DNA from: Syntrophaceae bacterium
GTDB taxonomy: Bacteria; Desulfobacterota; SM23-61
Direction of reading: 5' to 3'
NCBI GenBank assembly: GCA_003154025.1
Contig: PMCE01000330.1
Coordinates: 2,439-15,903 of the forward strand
Length of the DNA: 13,465 nt
Position numbers and translations under genes: made by a program. Of the stretch, positions 5,439-12,446 are shown piece after piece. Under the pieces are notes generated by a model. It was given only the letters and a program-made list of their open reading frames with translations. It ran no database searches and was not told the DNA's origin. Numbering within the stretch: position 1 is the first letter of the stretch; each line of letters begins with the position of its first letter.

Positions 5439-7397
5439 ATGAAAAAGCTTGAACACTTGTTGACCCCCGTCAAGATCCGGTCCATGGAGGTTTCCAACCG
5501 AGTCGTCATGCCGCCCATGGGGACCGGACTTGGGATCGAAGGCGGCATGGTGAGCGAAGCCAACCTGGCTTATATGAAACGCCGGGCCCAAGGCGGAGCC
5601 GGCCTCATTATCACCGAGATCGTCGAGGTACACCCCCTCGGAGCTACCTCCCCCAGGGCCTTGGGCGTTTGGGATGACAAATTCGTCCCGGGCCTGAGGA
5701 AATTCGCCGCCGTGGTACATGACCAGGGGGGAAAGATCGCCATGCAGCTTCACCACTGCGGACGGGAGAGCGTATTTCAGACGAAGAATAAGACGGCCAT
5801 CGCTCCTTCCGCCATCCCGAGCTATCGCTTCGGCAATTTCGGAACCCCGCGCGAGATGACCCTGGAGGAAATCCGGGAGGCCATTCTTTCCTTCGGCTCC
5901 GCGGCGGTGCGGGCCAAGGCTGCGGGGTTCGATGCGGTGGAACTCCACGGGGCGCATGGATACCTCCTGATGCAATTCCTTTCCGCCCACGTCAACAAGC
6001 GAACCGACGCCTACGGGGGGGATTTCCGGGCGCGGGCTCGTTTTATGATCGAGTGCCTCCAGGAGGTGCGCCGACAGGTGGGGAATGATTATCCCGTATC
6101 CTTGAGGATCTCCGCCGAGGAATACCTCAGAGGCGGATATACCATTCAGGATATGCAGACGATCATCCCGGACCTGGTGAAGGCCGGAGCGGACATCATC
6201 AATGTATCCTTCGGCACCCATGCCAACGCCCAGGTAAGCATTGATACGCCGTTTTCCAGCGCTCCCCCCGAATTCGAACAGGGGTTCAAGGTCTGGCTGG
6301 CCCGCAAAATCAAAGAAGTGACCCGCGTTCCGGTTATTTCCGTGGGTCGTTTCACCGACCCCTATGTCATGGATCAGGTGATTGCCCGGGGCGACGCGGA
6401 CCTTGTGGCCGTGGCCCGCCAGCATCTGGCCGACCCCGATTTCCTCAAAAATGCCCGGGAAGGACATCCGGAAGACACGATGGAATGCCTGGCCTGCAAC
6501 CAGGGATGCATCGAGCGTCTGGTCTTCGAGCAGCAATCGGTGCGGTGCTCGATCAACCCGGAAACCGGCCAGGAGACCATCTACCCCGCCGGACCGGCGA
6601 AGACCCGGCGCAAGGTGTGGGTGGTCGGCGCCGGCCCGGCGGGCCTGACCGCCGCCTTTGAAGCCGCCCGGCTTGGACACCAGGTCATGCTCTTCGACCG
6701 GGAAAAGGAGACCGGGGGGCAGATTCGTTTTGCGGAAAAGGCGCCGTACAAGACCATCTATGGGAAATGGACCCGGGCCCTGACCGAAAAATGCAGGAAA
6801 AAGGGAGTGGAGATCCGGACGGGCACAGAAGTCACCGAGGAAATGGTCGTCCGGGAGAAACCCGAGACCCTCATCCTGGCCACCGGCGCGGACCAGGCCG
6901 CCTGCCCGACCGAGGGCATCACCGCCTCCGTGGTGTGCGGCGCCTGGCAGGTCCTGGAAGGAAAAGCCAAACCCCGGGATCACGTTCTGATCATCGGGGG
7001 CGGCCTGGTAGGGATGGAGACGGCTGATTTCCTCTGCGCCAAGGGCGTCAAAGACGTAACCCTCGTCGAGATGCTCCCCGAGTCGCCGGTCTCGCCGCTG
7101 ACCGCGCACGGGATCATGCTGCGCCGGAGGCTGGGAGCCGCGGAGGCCAAGCTCCTTTTCAACACAACGGTGAAGAAAATAGAAGAGCGGTCGGTGGTCA
7201 TCACCACCGACGGCAAGGATCGGAACCTCGAGCCGATCGACCAGGTGATCGTGGCCGTGGGGGTCACCCCGAGGACTGATCTAAAGGAGATGCTCCTGCA
7301 AAAGGATATCCGCCACTTCATCGTCGGAGATGCCCAAGAGCCTCGCCGGATCATCGAAGCAACCACCGAAGGGGCCAGGGCCGCCTGGGAGGTTTGA
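5439..7397 (+). CDS. FadH-like NADH:flavin oxidoreductase (Old Yellow Enzyme family with 4Fe-4S and FAD domains)
   Basis: The 652-residue protein has the full layout of the 2,4-dienoyl-CoA reductase / 2-enoate reductase / trimethylamine dehydrogenase family (E. coli FadH: 672). Residues 1-345 form an FMN TIM barrel, with HGAHGYLLMQFLS carrying Tyr175 and FGTHAN carrying His261, the counterparts of the FadH active-site Tyr and His. The 4Fe-4S cluster uses Cys350, 353, 357 and 370 (CLACNQGC, then 12 residues, then Cys). A Rossmann motif VVGAGPAG (396-403) binds FAD and a second, IIGGGLVG (518-525), binds NAD(P)H. Such enzymes pass hydride from NAD(P)H via FAD and the cluster to FMN and reduce conjugated double bonds; the substrate (enoyl-CoA, free enoate or steroid) is not evident. 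GAGGAG lies 7 nt before the ATG. It is flanked by an MhpD-type enzyme and HPP and AKR genes, with gaps too large to prove an operon. Confidence 0.9.
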   Translation: MKKLEHLLTPVKIRSMEVSNRVVMPPMGTGLGIEGGMVSEANLAYMKRRAQGGAGLIITEIVEVHPLGATSPRALGVWDDKFVPGLRKFAAVVHDQGGKIAMQLHHCGRESVFQTKNKTAIAPSAIPSYRFGNFGTPREMTLEEIREAILSFGSAAVRAKAAGFDAVELHGAHGYLLMQFLSAHVNKRTDAYGGDFRARARFMIECLQEVRRQVGNDYPVSLRISAEEYLRGGYTIQDMQTIIPDLVKAGADIINVSFGTHANAQVSIDTPFSSAPPEFEQGFKVWLARKIKEVTRVPVISVGRFTDPYVMDQVIARGDADLVAVARQHLADPDFLKNAREGHPEDTMECLACNQGCIERLVFEQQSVRCSINPETGQETIYPAGPAKTRRKVWVVGAGPAGLTAAFEAARLGHQVMLFDREKETGGQIRFAEKAPYKTIYGKWTRALTEKCRKKGVEIRTGTEVTEEMVVREKPETLILATGADQAACPTEGITASVVCGAWQVLEGKAKPRDHVLIIGGGLVGMETADFLCAKGVKDVTLVEMLPESPVSPLTAHGIMLRRRLGAAEAKLLFNTTVKKIEERSVVITTDGKDRNLEPIDQVIVAVGVTPRTDLKEMLLQKDIRHFIVGDAQEPRRIIEATTEGARAAWEV

Positions 7398-7505
7398 TCG
7401 GGAGATGCTCCCCCGGCCCTGCCAGTGGCGCCTAAATTGCGGCCGGCGGTGATCGTTATATCGGCTCCGGGGACGCTCTTTCAGAACCCGGTTCATAGGG
7501 AATAG

Positions 7506-8006
7506 ATGACGCTCTTGCATCGGGAAAAGGACCCTGCGGATTTCCGGTCCAGGCTTTTCAGCCTTCTTTGGTCGGCCTTTGGGGCTGCCGTGGCCATTGG
7601 GCTTGCCCTTTGGCTCGTGGCGGGCGAGCCTTCCCCTTTCCTGCTTGCCTCCCTGGGGGGATCGACGGTATTTTTATTCGCCCTGACCGATGCCGAGGCC
7701 GCCCAGCCGCGCGCCCTCTTCGGCGGGCATCTGGGTGGAGCCTTGATTGGCATTTTGTGCTTCCATTTGTTCGGGGACGGGCTCTGGGTTTCGGTTGCCG
7801 CCGTAGTGTTGACCATGGCATTCATGGTGGCCGCGAAGGCCATTCACCCTCCGGCCGGGGCCAATCCTCTTTTCATGGTGCACCATCACGCCGGGTTTTC
7901 TGCCTTGCTCTATCCGGTGGGGCTGGGGGTGATCGTGTTGTTCATGGTAGCCCTAGTGTGGAGTCGCTTGCGCCCCGGGAGAGCCTATCCGATTCGATGG
8001 TGGTGA
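7506..8006 (+). CDS. HPP-family membrane protein
   Basis: The 166-residue product carries the family signature HPPAGANPL (about residues 118-126) and the companion stretch AQPRALFGGHLGGALIG in the middle. It has four to five hydrophobic segments (near residues 22-40, 44-60, 73-89, 94-112 and 130-152), so it is an integral inner-membrane protein. HPP proteins are widespread in bacteria, fungi and plants; plant plastid members have been linked to nitrite transport, but bacterial members have no settled role, so transport is only a suggestion. The ATG at 7506 follows AGGGA with about 7-nt spacing. A C-terminal basic tail (RLRPGRAYPIRWW) probably faces the cytoplasm. The gene lies 108 bp after the flavoenzyme and 103 bp before the aldo/keto reductase. 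Confidence 0.9.
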   Translation: MTLLHREKDPADFRSRLFSLLWSAFGAAVAIGLALWLVAGEPSPFLLASLGGSTVFLFALTDAEAAQPRALFGGHLGGALIGILCFHLFGDGLWVSVAAVVLTMAFMVAAKAIHPPAGANPLFMVHHHAGFSALLYPVGLGVIVLFMVALVWSRLRPGRAYPIRWW

Positions 8007-8109
8007 AGAAGTCAAAGCGGCCATATCGGTAAGCCCGAAATTCGCGGAAAGTTTTTGGAATGACCTCCGCACTTTCATCCAACCTCGTTAAGAAAAAGGA
8101 AAAATACCG

Positions 8110-9096
8110 ATGAAATACAACCCCCTGGGCCGCACAGGCCTGCAGGTCTCTCAATTCGGGTTCGGATGCGGAAACATCGGCGGCATCCTGGTCCGCGGCG
8201 ACTATCCAGCCATGCGGCGGGTCGTGAGCCGGGCGATCGAGCTGGGCGTCAATTACTTTGACACGGCACCGGTGTATGGAGACGGACAATCGGAGGTAAA
8301 CCTGGGAGCGGTCCTACGGGAGTTGAGAGCGGATGTGCGGGTCGGGACCAAGGTGCGTCTGGCGGCCGGGGATCTGGCCCGAATCGGCGCGGCAATCGTC
8401 CAGTCGGCTGAGGGCAGCCTGCGGCGATTGGGCAGGGAGGCCGTCGATCTGATCCAGTTACACAACCATCTGGGATTGCAGCGCCAGCCGGAGAAGAGCC
8501 GGCTATCCATGGAGGACCTCGACGCCGTAATCCGCGCATTCCAGGGGCTACAACAGCAGGGCAAGGTTCGGTTCTGGGGGATCACCGGCATGGGTGAGAG
8601 CGAGGCGCTGCAAGCAGCGGCGGCTAGGGGGGAATTCCAGACGATTCAGGTCCCCTACAACCTGCTCAATCAGTCGGCAGGTACCCTGGCGCCTTCGGGT
8701 TTTCCCTTCCAGGACTATGGACAATTGATCGATCACGCCGGGCAGCGGGACGCGGGCGTCATCGCTATCCGAATCCTGGCCGGGGGTGCGCTGAGCGGCA
8801 CCACGGAACGACATCCGGTGGCGGCAAAATGGGTCAACCCCATTGCGTCGGAGACGTTTTACAGCGCCGACGTGGCCAGGGCCCGGCGCTATGAATTCCT
8901 GGTGGAAGAAGGGTTGGCGGAAAATCTGGTGGAATCCGCGGTGCGCTTTGTGATCAGCAAGTCCGGCGTGGCTACGGCATTGCTGGGCATTTCCAGCCTG
9001 GACCAGCTTGAACAGGCGGTTCGCTATGTCGAAGGGGGCCCATGGCCCGCCGATACCTTGGAACGCATCCGGGCGACGTGGGCCCGCCCGGAATAG
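8110..9096 (+). CDS. Aldo/keto reductase
   Basis: The 328-residue protein is an AKR-fold TIM barrel of normal length. It starts with the typical MKYNPLGRTGLQVSQFGFG and shows the whole catalytic tetrad: Asp51 and Tyr56 in YFDTAPVYGDGQSE, Lys81 in VGTKV, and His118 in DLIQLHNH. The C-terminal part (SKSGVATALLGISSLDQLEQAV) matches the NADP(H)-binding region of the family. It should reduce an aldehyde or ketone, or run in reverse, in the cytoplasm; the substrate is not visible. The start at 8110 follows an A-rich AAGGAAAAATACC with only a modest ribosome site, but conservation of the N-terminal sequence fixes it. It ends the plus-strand group; beyond it lies a gap and then minus-strand genes. 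Confidence 0.92.
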   Translation: MKYNPLGRTGLQVSQFGFGCGNIGGILVRGDYPAMRRVVSRAIELGVNYFDTAPVYGDGQSEVNLGAVLRELRADVRVGTKVRLAAGDLARIGAAIVQSAEGSLRRLGREAVDLIQLHNHLGLQRQPEKSRLSMEDLDAVIRAFQGLQQQGKVRFWGITGMGESEALQAAAARGEFQTIQVPYNLLNQSAGTLAPSGFPFQDYGQLIDHAGQRDAGVIAIRILAGGALSGTTERHPVAAKWVNPIASETFYSADVARARRYEFLVEEGLAENLVESAVRFVISKSGVATALLGISSLDQLEQAVRYVEGGPWPADTLERIRATWARPE

Positions 9097-9492
9097 AAAC
9101 CGGATACATGTCGGGGCTAGGGCGCAACCTCCAAAAGTGCCTCAAGTGCCAAAAGTCAGTTGTGCCTAGAGCTTTAAGAGGAGCAGTATTTCGTATATTC
9201 GACCTGGTTCATCCCTTTGGCTTTTCATTTTTGGAAGGGGCGGATGGTTAGGAGATACAATGCATATCCGCACGCTTTCTTGGGAAAATTTAAAGGTAAC
9301 TATATAGCAGATATGTGCAATTTGGAAAATGAAGCTTCCACCTACCTATCTTCAATGGCATGTTAATCTGGAAGTTGACGACTTCGGCTTGAAAGAGTGG
9401 GTAACGGCGCGGGGCACGGGCGGGAGGAACCGAAGGATCAGCACAGCAATATTCAAACCTCACAAGATGATATTTGCTGGGCCGGTGGGCAA
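9097..9492. other. Intergenic region between converging genes
   Basis: This 396-bp gap separates the aldo/keto reductase (plus) from the histidine kinase (minus), which point towards each other. It holds AAGTGCC-type repeats at 9131-9168, then AT-richer DNA. Short frames occur on both strands, but none has a recognisable protein sequence, and no clear hairpin-plus-T terminator was found for either gene. Confidence 0.4.
9131..9168. repeat. AAGTGCC-type heptamer repeats
   Basis: Within 38 bp the units AAGTGCC, AAGTGCC and TTGTGCC occur, each separated by short A-rich spacers, starting with CCAAAAGTGCCT, which is identical to 3477-3488. A further unit (AAAGTGCCT) is at 3569-3577. All copies lie outside genes. 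Confidence 0.5.
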
Positions 9493-10350
9493 CTAACACG
9501 GCCATGATGCGCGAATTGTAGTTCCTTTTCCCTTGGCGGATTCGATCTTTAAAACGCCGCCTGAAAGCTCAACCCGTCCCCTCATGCTGTCGAGCCCCAG
9601 GTTATTTTTCAGACTTTCTGGGGTAAATCCAATACCATTATCTTCGATAAGTAGCTTAATGCCGCTCCTTTTTTTCTTCAAACCAACGTATAGGTGGTCT
9701 CCGCGACCGTGTTTAATGAAATTATTCAAGGTTTCCTGCAACACCCTGAAAATTACTATTCCTAAATGATTCGGAATGTCACTTTCTTGCAGGCGAATTT
9801 CTTTGCTGATATGCACATGAGAATATAATTTTTGGAATTCCCCCAAGAAGTAATTTAGCCCACCCCAAAAACCAAGGTCACCCAAAATGGAGGGGTACAG
9901 ATTTGTCATTATTCTTCGGATGTCATCCGTTGCCTCCTGAGTATTTGATTTGAGCCTTTCTAATTCTAATCTTTCCGCGGAGGATTCTTTTCCCAAAAGG
10001 GTGATTTTCCCTTCCAAGGCAGTCTTAATCACCGATAGTTTGGAAAGGATGGAATCTTGGAGCTCTTGGGATAATCTCCTTCTTTCCCCTTCATGTGCCA
10101 GGATAATTTGGGAAGATTGGCGGAGTTGTGTTTCCGAATTTTTCAACGCTTCTTCCAAGCGCTTCGGCTGGGTAATGTCGCCTACGACAGTATTTTCCAT
10201 TTCCACCTGACTACCTTGCGACTCATAAACCGATCTTGGGGGGCCATCTCCAGGCCTCTGTTGAAAACCTTCCTTCTTTCCGCCCGGCAATTTCTCTCCC
10301 CATTTTCCCCAAGACTGGTCCCTTTTTAAATTGAATGCGGCTTTGGCCAT
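9493..10350 (-). CDS. NarL/DesK-type histidine kinase without sensor domain and with Gln in place of the phospho-accepting His
   Basis: The 285-residue protein has no membrane segment and should be cytoplasmic. Residues 1-50 are Gly/Lys-rich and unrecognised. VVGDITQPKRLEEALKNSE (55-73) is the tail of a PAS/PAC domain whose body is missing. Residues 74-155 form a HisKA_3-like dimerisation helix, where ERRRLSQELQDSI matches the usual ERxRIAxELHD but with Gln98 (CAA at 10059-10057) instead of His. Residues 190-284 are an intact HATPase_c domain: N-box LQETLNNFIKHG, G1 box EDNGIGF (236-242), then LGLDSMRGRVELSGG and GKGTTI. AAAGGAGGT stands 6 nt before the ATG, a near-perfect ribosome site, so the short N terminus is real. 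ATP binding looks retained, but canonical autophosphorylation does not. No response regulator is adjacent. The DNA is AT-richer than the plus-strand genes. Confidence 0.85.
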   Translation of the reverse strand: MAKAAFNLKRDQSWGKWGEKLPGGKKEGFQQRPGDGPPRSVYESQGSQVEMENTVVGDITQPKRLEEALKNSETQLRQSSQIILAHEGERRRLSQELQDSILSKLSVIKTALEGKITLLGKESSAERLELERLKSNTQEATDDIRRIMTNLYPSILGDLGFWGGLNYFLGEFQKLYSHVHISKEIRLQESDIPNHLGIVIFRVLQETLNNFIKHGRGDHLYVGLKKKRSGIKLLIEDNGIGFTPESLKNNLGLDSMRGRVELSGGVLKIESAKGKGTTIRASWPC

Positions 10351-10365
10351 CGGAATACCTCCTTT
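10344..10365 (-). promoter_or_regulatory. Strong ribosome binding site of the kinase gene
   Basis: On the minus strand, AAAGGAGGT is followed by ATTCCG and the ATG at 10350. It is among the best anti-16S matches in the window and fixes the start of the sensor-less kinase, ruling out that the short N terminus is only an artefact of start choice. Confidence 0.7.
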
Positions 10366-10426
10366 GTCCTCGACCGGGAAAATTAATCCTCAGTTCCTTT
10401 CGAAAGATGATCGTAAGCGATAGGCC

Positions 10427-10606
10427 CTAAATGTATTTGACCATTACATTTCCAGTGGCATTTATCGTGCTTTCATCCCTGAAGATAGATTTCTAGACAC
10501 GGGCATTTTTCGCAGGTATATTCATTTTCTTCACTTCTTCAGGGTTAATTTTCTGCCCGTTGATTTCAATTAATAGGACTTTTCTTTCTTCGGGATCTAT
10601 TACCAT
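10427..10606 (-). pseudogene. Small ORF with in-frame amber codon upstream of the kinase (37 or 59 codons)
   Basis: An ATG at 10606 is preceded by AGGAGG at 5-nt spacing, with an in-frame stop just upstream that rules out a longer N terminus. It reads a 37-residue peptide beginning MVIDPEERKVLLIEINGQ and ending IPAKNARV before a TAG at 10495-10493. The same frame then continues for 21 sense codons (KSIFRDESTINATGNVMVKYI) to a second TAG at 10429-10427, 76 bp before the kinase ATG. Three readings are open: a true 37-residue protein, a 59-residue gene broken by a nonsense change (for example from TGG or CAG), or amber readthrough. The strong ribosome site and same-strand position suggest transcription together with the kinase. 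I recognise no family. The type is given as pseudogene only because the frame is interrupted. Confidence 0.45.
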
Positions 10607-11297
10607 TATTTCCTCCTATTCCCTTTTCTTATTGAAATTTGAATATCCCACTTGACATTTCGCATTTTACTGCTGGCTTTGATATATTGAGGGTCTCATA
10701 ATAATCTCAACAAACTACTTCAAAAGCCTTGCGGTCGGCCTCAATATGAATTCGTCATATGTCGTTATAACTATGAGACCATTAATAATTCTGCAAGGCT
10801 CTCCCCAAAAAGTCTCCAGGTGGGGGGAAAAATTTCGTATCGGGACTTTCCGGGAACCCTTAACCATGCGTTTCTCCAGAAGGTTAGGGATAGATTGGTA
10901 GGTTACCGAATCTCGGGAGAAAACGGCAACAAAAAAATACTCTCTTGCTCATGGAAAGTCGAGGGGAAGATCGCCCCCCAATCTCCTTATTTCCCGGCCA
11001 AAAAATGTTGATTTTCATTTGAAGAATAGCGTTGAAGGACAGAATCTGAAAAACAAGACTTCAGGAAGAAGAGTCCGACCTGATCTTGAGTTGCTTTGCC
11101 TCTCCAGGATTCCCTCAGATCTTCAAGCAATTCGGGTTTGCATACAACCCATTTTGCTCAAGGTCCTCGGCCGATGTCTGCGCTTCAGGGACCTTGCCCG
11201 CAGGAAGTTCTTCAAAGCTCACCCTTCATTTTGGGTCCCATTCCTTTGCCATATCCTTTCACTCCGCCTTCTGCATTTACCCTTTTCACTCATCCCG
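10607..11297. other. AT-rich intergenic region between kinase locus and enolase operon
   Basis: No convincing gene was found in these 691 bp. The part 10684-10800 has three interleaved inverted repeats (listed separately). A TTGACA at 10652-10657 has no fitting -10 box. From 10800 to 11297 several frames are open on the plus strand at once, none with a recognisable protein. On the minus strand, 11222-11115 encodes a 35-residue protein-like stretch (from a GTG: FEELPAGKVPEAQTSAEDLE and on) ending in TGA, which may be the remnant of an older gene. Confidence 0.35.
10684..10800. repeat. Three interleaved inverted repeats
   Basis: Pair 1 is ATATTGAGG (10684-10692) with CCTCAATAT (10739-10747). 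Pair 2 is GGTCTCATA (10692-10700) with TATGAGACC (10772-10780). Pair 3 is AGCCTTGC (10725-10732) with GCAAGGCT (10793-10800). The order is 1-2-3-1'-2'-3', so the arms cannot all nest in a simple hairpin. Between 1' and 2' are three small palindromes: GAATTC, CATATG and GTTATAAC. The region lies 78 bp upstream of the small ORF on the minus strand. Confidence 0.6.
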
Positions 11298-12401
11298 TCA
11301 GCCATCCTTGAACACCGTGTGCGCGTTTATGAAATCCCAATCCAGATCGATTCCCAGGCCGGGTTTTTGGGGAAGACGAACATTCCCTTCGGCATCGATT
11401 TGCACATACTCCTGTAAACCGTAATCCAAATTTTCCTCAGGGACGAGAATCTCCAGGTAATCGCCATTCTTGAAAGCGCCCAGCGCATGAAGGTTTGCCC
11501 AGTTCATGACAGGACTGGCGCCATGGTGCAGTTCAAGCTTCATGCCAAAGGCTTCGGCCAGGTGGGCGATCTTCAATACGCCCGTGATCCCCCCCTTCCA
11601 ATAGACATCGGCGCGGGCTATGTCTGTTGCTCCCCGAATGATGAACTCCGCCATACTGTAATGGCTCCCTGGAATGAGCTCGGCAGCCAAGACCGGAATG
11701 TCCAGCGCTCGGCATAATTCAGCGTAGCCGCTAATCTCATAGTCGCCGATAGGCTCTTCATACCAGTAAAAATGAAGCTCCTCCAGGCGACGCCCCACCC
11801 ACAGGGCTTCCCGATGATCGTATGCTCCGGTGGGGTCGAGCATTAATACCATTCCATCCCCTACGGCCTTCCGCACGGCCCGGCAGGCATCTACATCCTT
11901 TTCGGGAATTCCAGGGGGGTGCAGCTTGTAGGCCCTGTACCCTCGTTCCTTGCAAAGAAGGGCTTCTTCCACATAAGATTGGGTTGAATGGTGGACGCCC
12001 GAGCTGGCATACGCAGGGACTCTATCCCGATATGCCCCAATCAACTGATAAACAGGGGTATTCTGGGCTTTCCCGGCAATATCCCAGAGGGCGACGTCAA
12101 TACAGCTAAGGGCAAAGATGGAGAGCCGTACTCTGGTACAGTACTTCCACAGCTTTTGCCATATCTTCTCTCGATCCAGGGGATTTTCACCCACGACCAG
12201 GCGTTTTACGACAGATGCAATCTCCTGGCCCAGGATAACCCCCGGAGCTCCTCCCACCGCCCTTCCCATGGCATAACCCTCAATGCCGTCATCGGTGGCG
12301 ACCGTCACAAGGGTTACATCCAATGTTTCACCGAAGTGGACCTTCCACATCGAAGGAACGGGCTGCCGAAACGATTGAACTTTCACGCCGGTTATTCTCA
12401 T
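11298..12401 (-). CDS. Mandelate racemase/muconate lactonizing enzyme family protein (enolase superfamily)
   Basis: The 367-residue protein has the enolase-superfamily layout: an N-terminal capping domain (1-125) and a modified TIM barrel. Metal ligands are Asp189 (LMLDPTGAY), Glu215 (FYWYEEP) and Glu241 (LAAEL). On strand 2 the usual KxK of the mandelate racemase group appears as KLH (Lys159, His161). The His-Asp dyad of that group is present as Asp265 (ARADVYWKGG) and His292 (LELHHGAS). Such enzymes abstract the proton alpha to a carboxylate and act as racemases or acid-sugar dehydratases; the substrate is not assigned. The ATG at 12401 is chosen because GGCGGGG precedes it; an in-frame TTG at 12416 would add five residues. 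It lies 45 bp downstream of the TctC-type gene on the same strand, so the binding protein may supply its substrate. Confidence 0.88.
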   Translation of the reverse strand: MRITGVKVQSFRQPVPSMWKVHFGETLDVTLVTVATDDGIEGYAMGRAVGGAPGVILGQEIASVVKRLVVGENPLDREKIWQKLWKYCTRVRLSIFALSCIDVALWDIAGKAQNTPVYQLIGAYRDRVPAYASSGVHHSTQSYVEEALLCKERGYRAYKLHPPGIPEKDVDACRAVRKAVGDGMVLMLDPTGAYDHREALWVGRRLEELHFYWYEEPIGDYEISGYAELCRALDIPVLAAELIPGSHYSMAEFIIRGATDIARADVYWKGGITGVLKIAHLAEAFGMKLELHHGASPVMNWANLHALGAFKNGDYLEILVPEENLDYGLQEYVQIDAEGNVRLPQKPGLGIDLDWDFINAHTVFKDG

Positions 12402-12446
12402 TTTTGTCCCCGCCAAATTGAGGTCCCGTGCCCGAAAATCATGGGT

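Noticed and set aside
5331..7109. 592-codon open frame on the minus strand
   Set aside because: It lies antisense to the FadH-like gene, whose motifs are unambiguous. The opposite frame is open because of high GC at third codon positions, and its translation is low-complexity with no recognisable domain.
9260..9307. 15-codon frame with AGGAGA before the ATG
   Set aside because: Too short to support as a gene; a ribosome-like site alone is expected by chance.
9290..9505. 71-codon minus-strand frame overlapping the kinase stop, considered as a partner response regulator
   Set aside because: Although its ATG overlaps the kinase end, the product has no receiver Asp pocket or helix-turn-helix and does not resemble a LuxR-type regulator.
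10652..10657. Perfect TTGACA on the plus strand
   Set aside because: The nearest -10-like TATATT is 25 bp away, too far for a sigma-70 promoter, and no plus-strand gene follows.
10820..11011. 63-codon plus-strand frame starting with GTG
   Set aside because: No ribosome site and no recognisable sequence; lies in degenerate-looking DNA.
11019..11424. Three overlapping plus-strand frames
   Set aside because: Being open in all three frames points to few stops by composition, and the right part lies antisense to the enolase gene.
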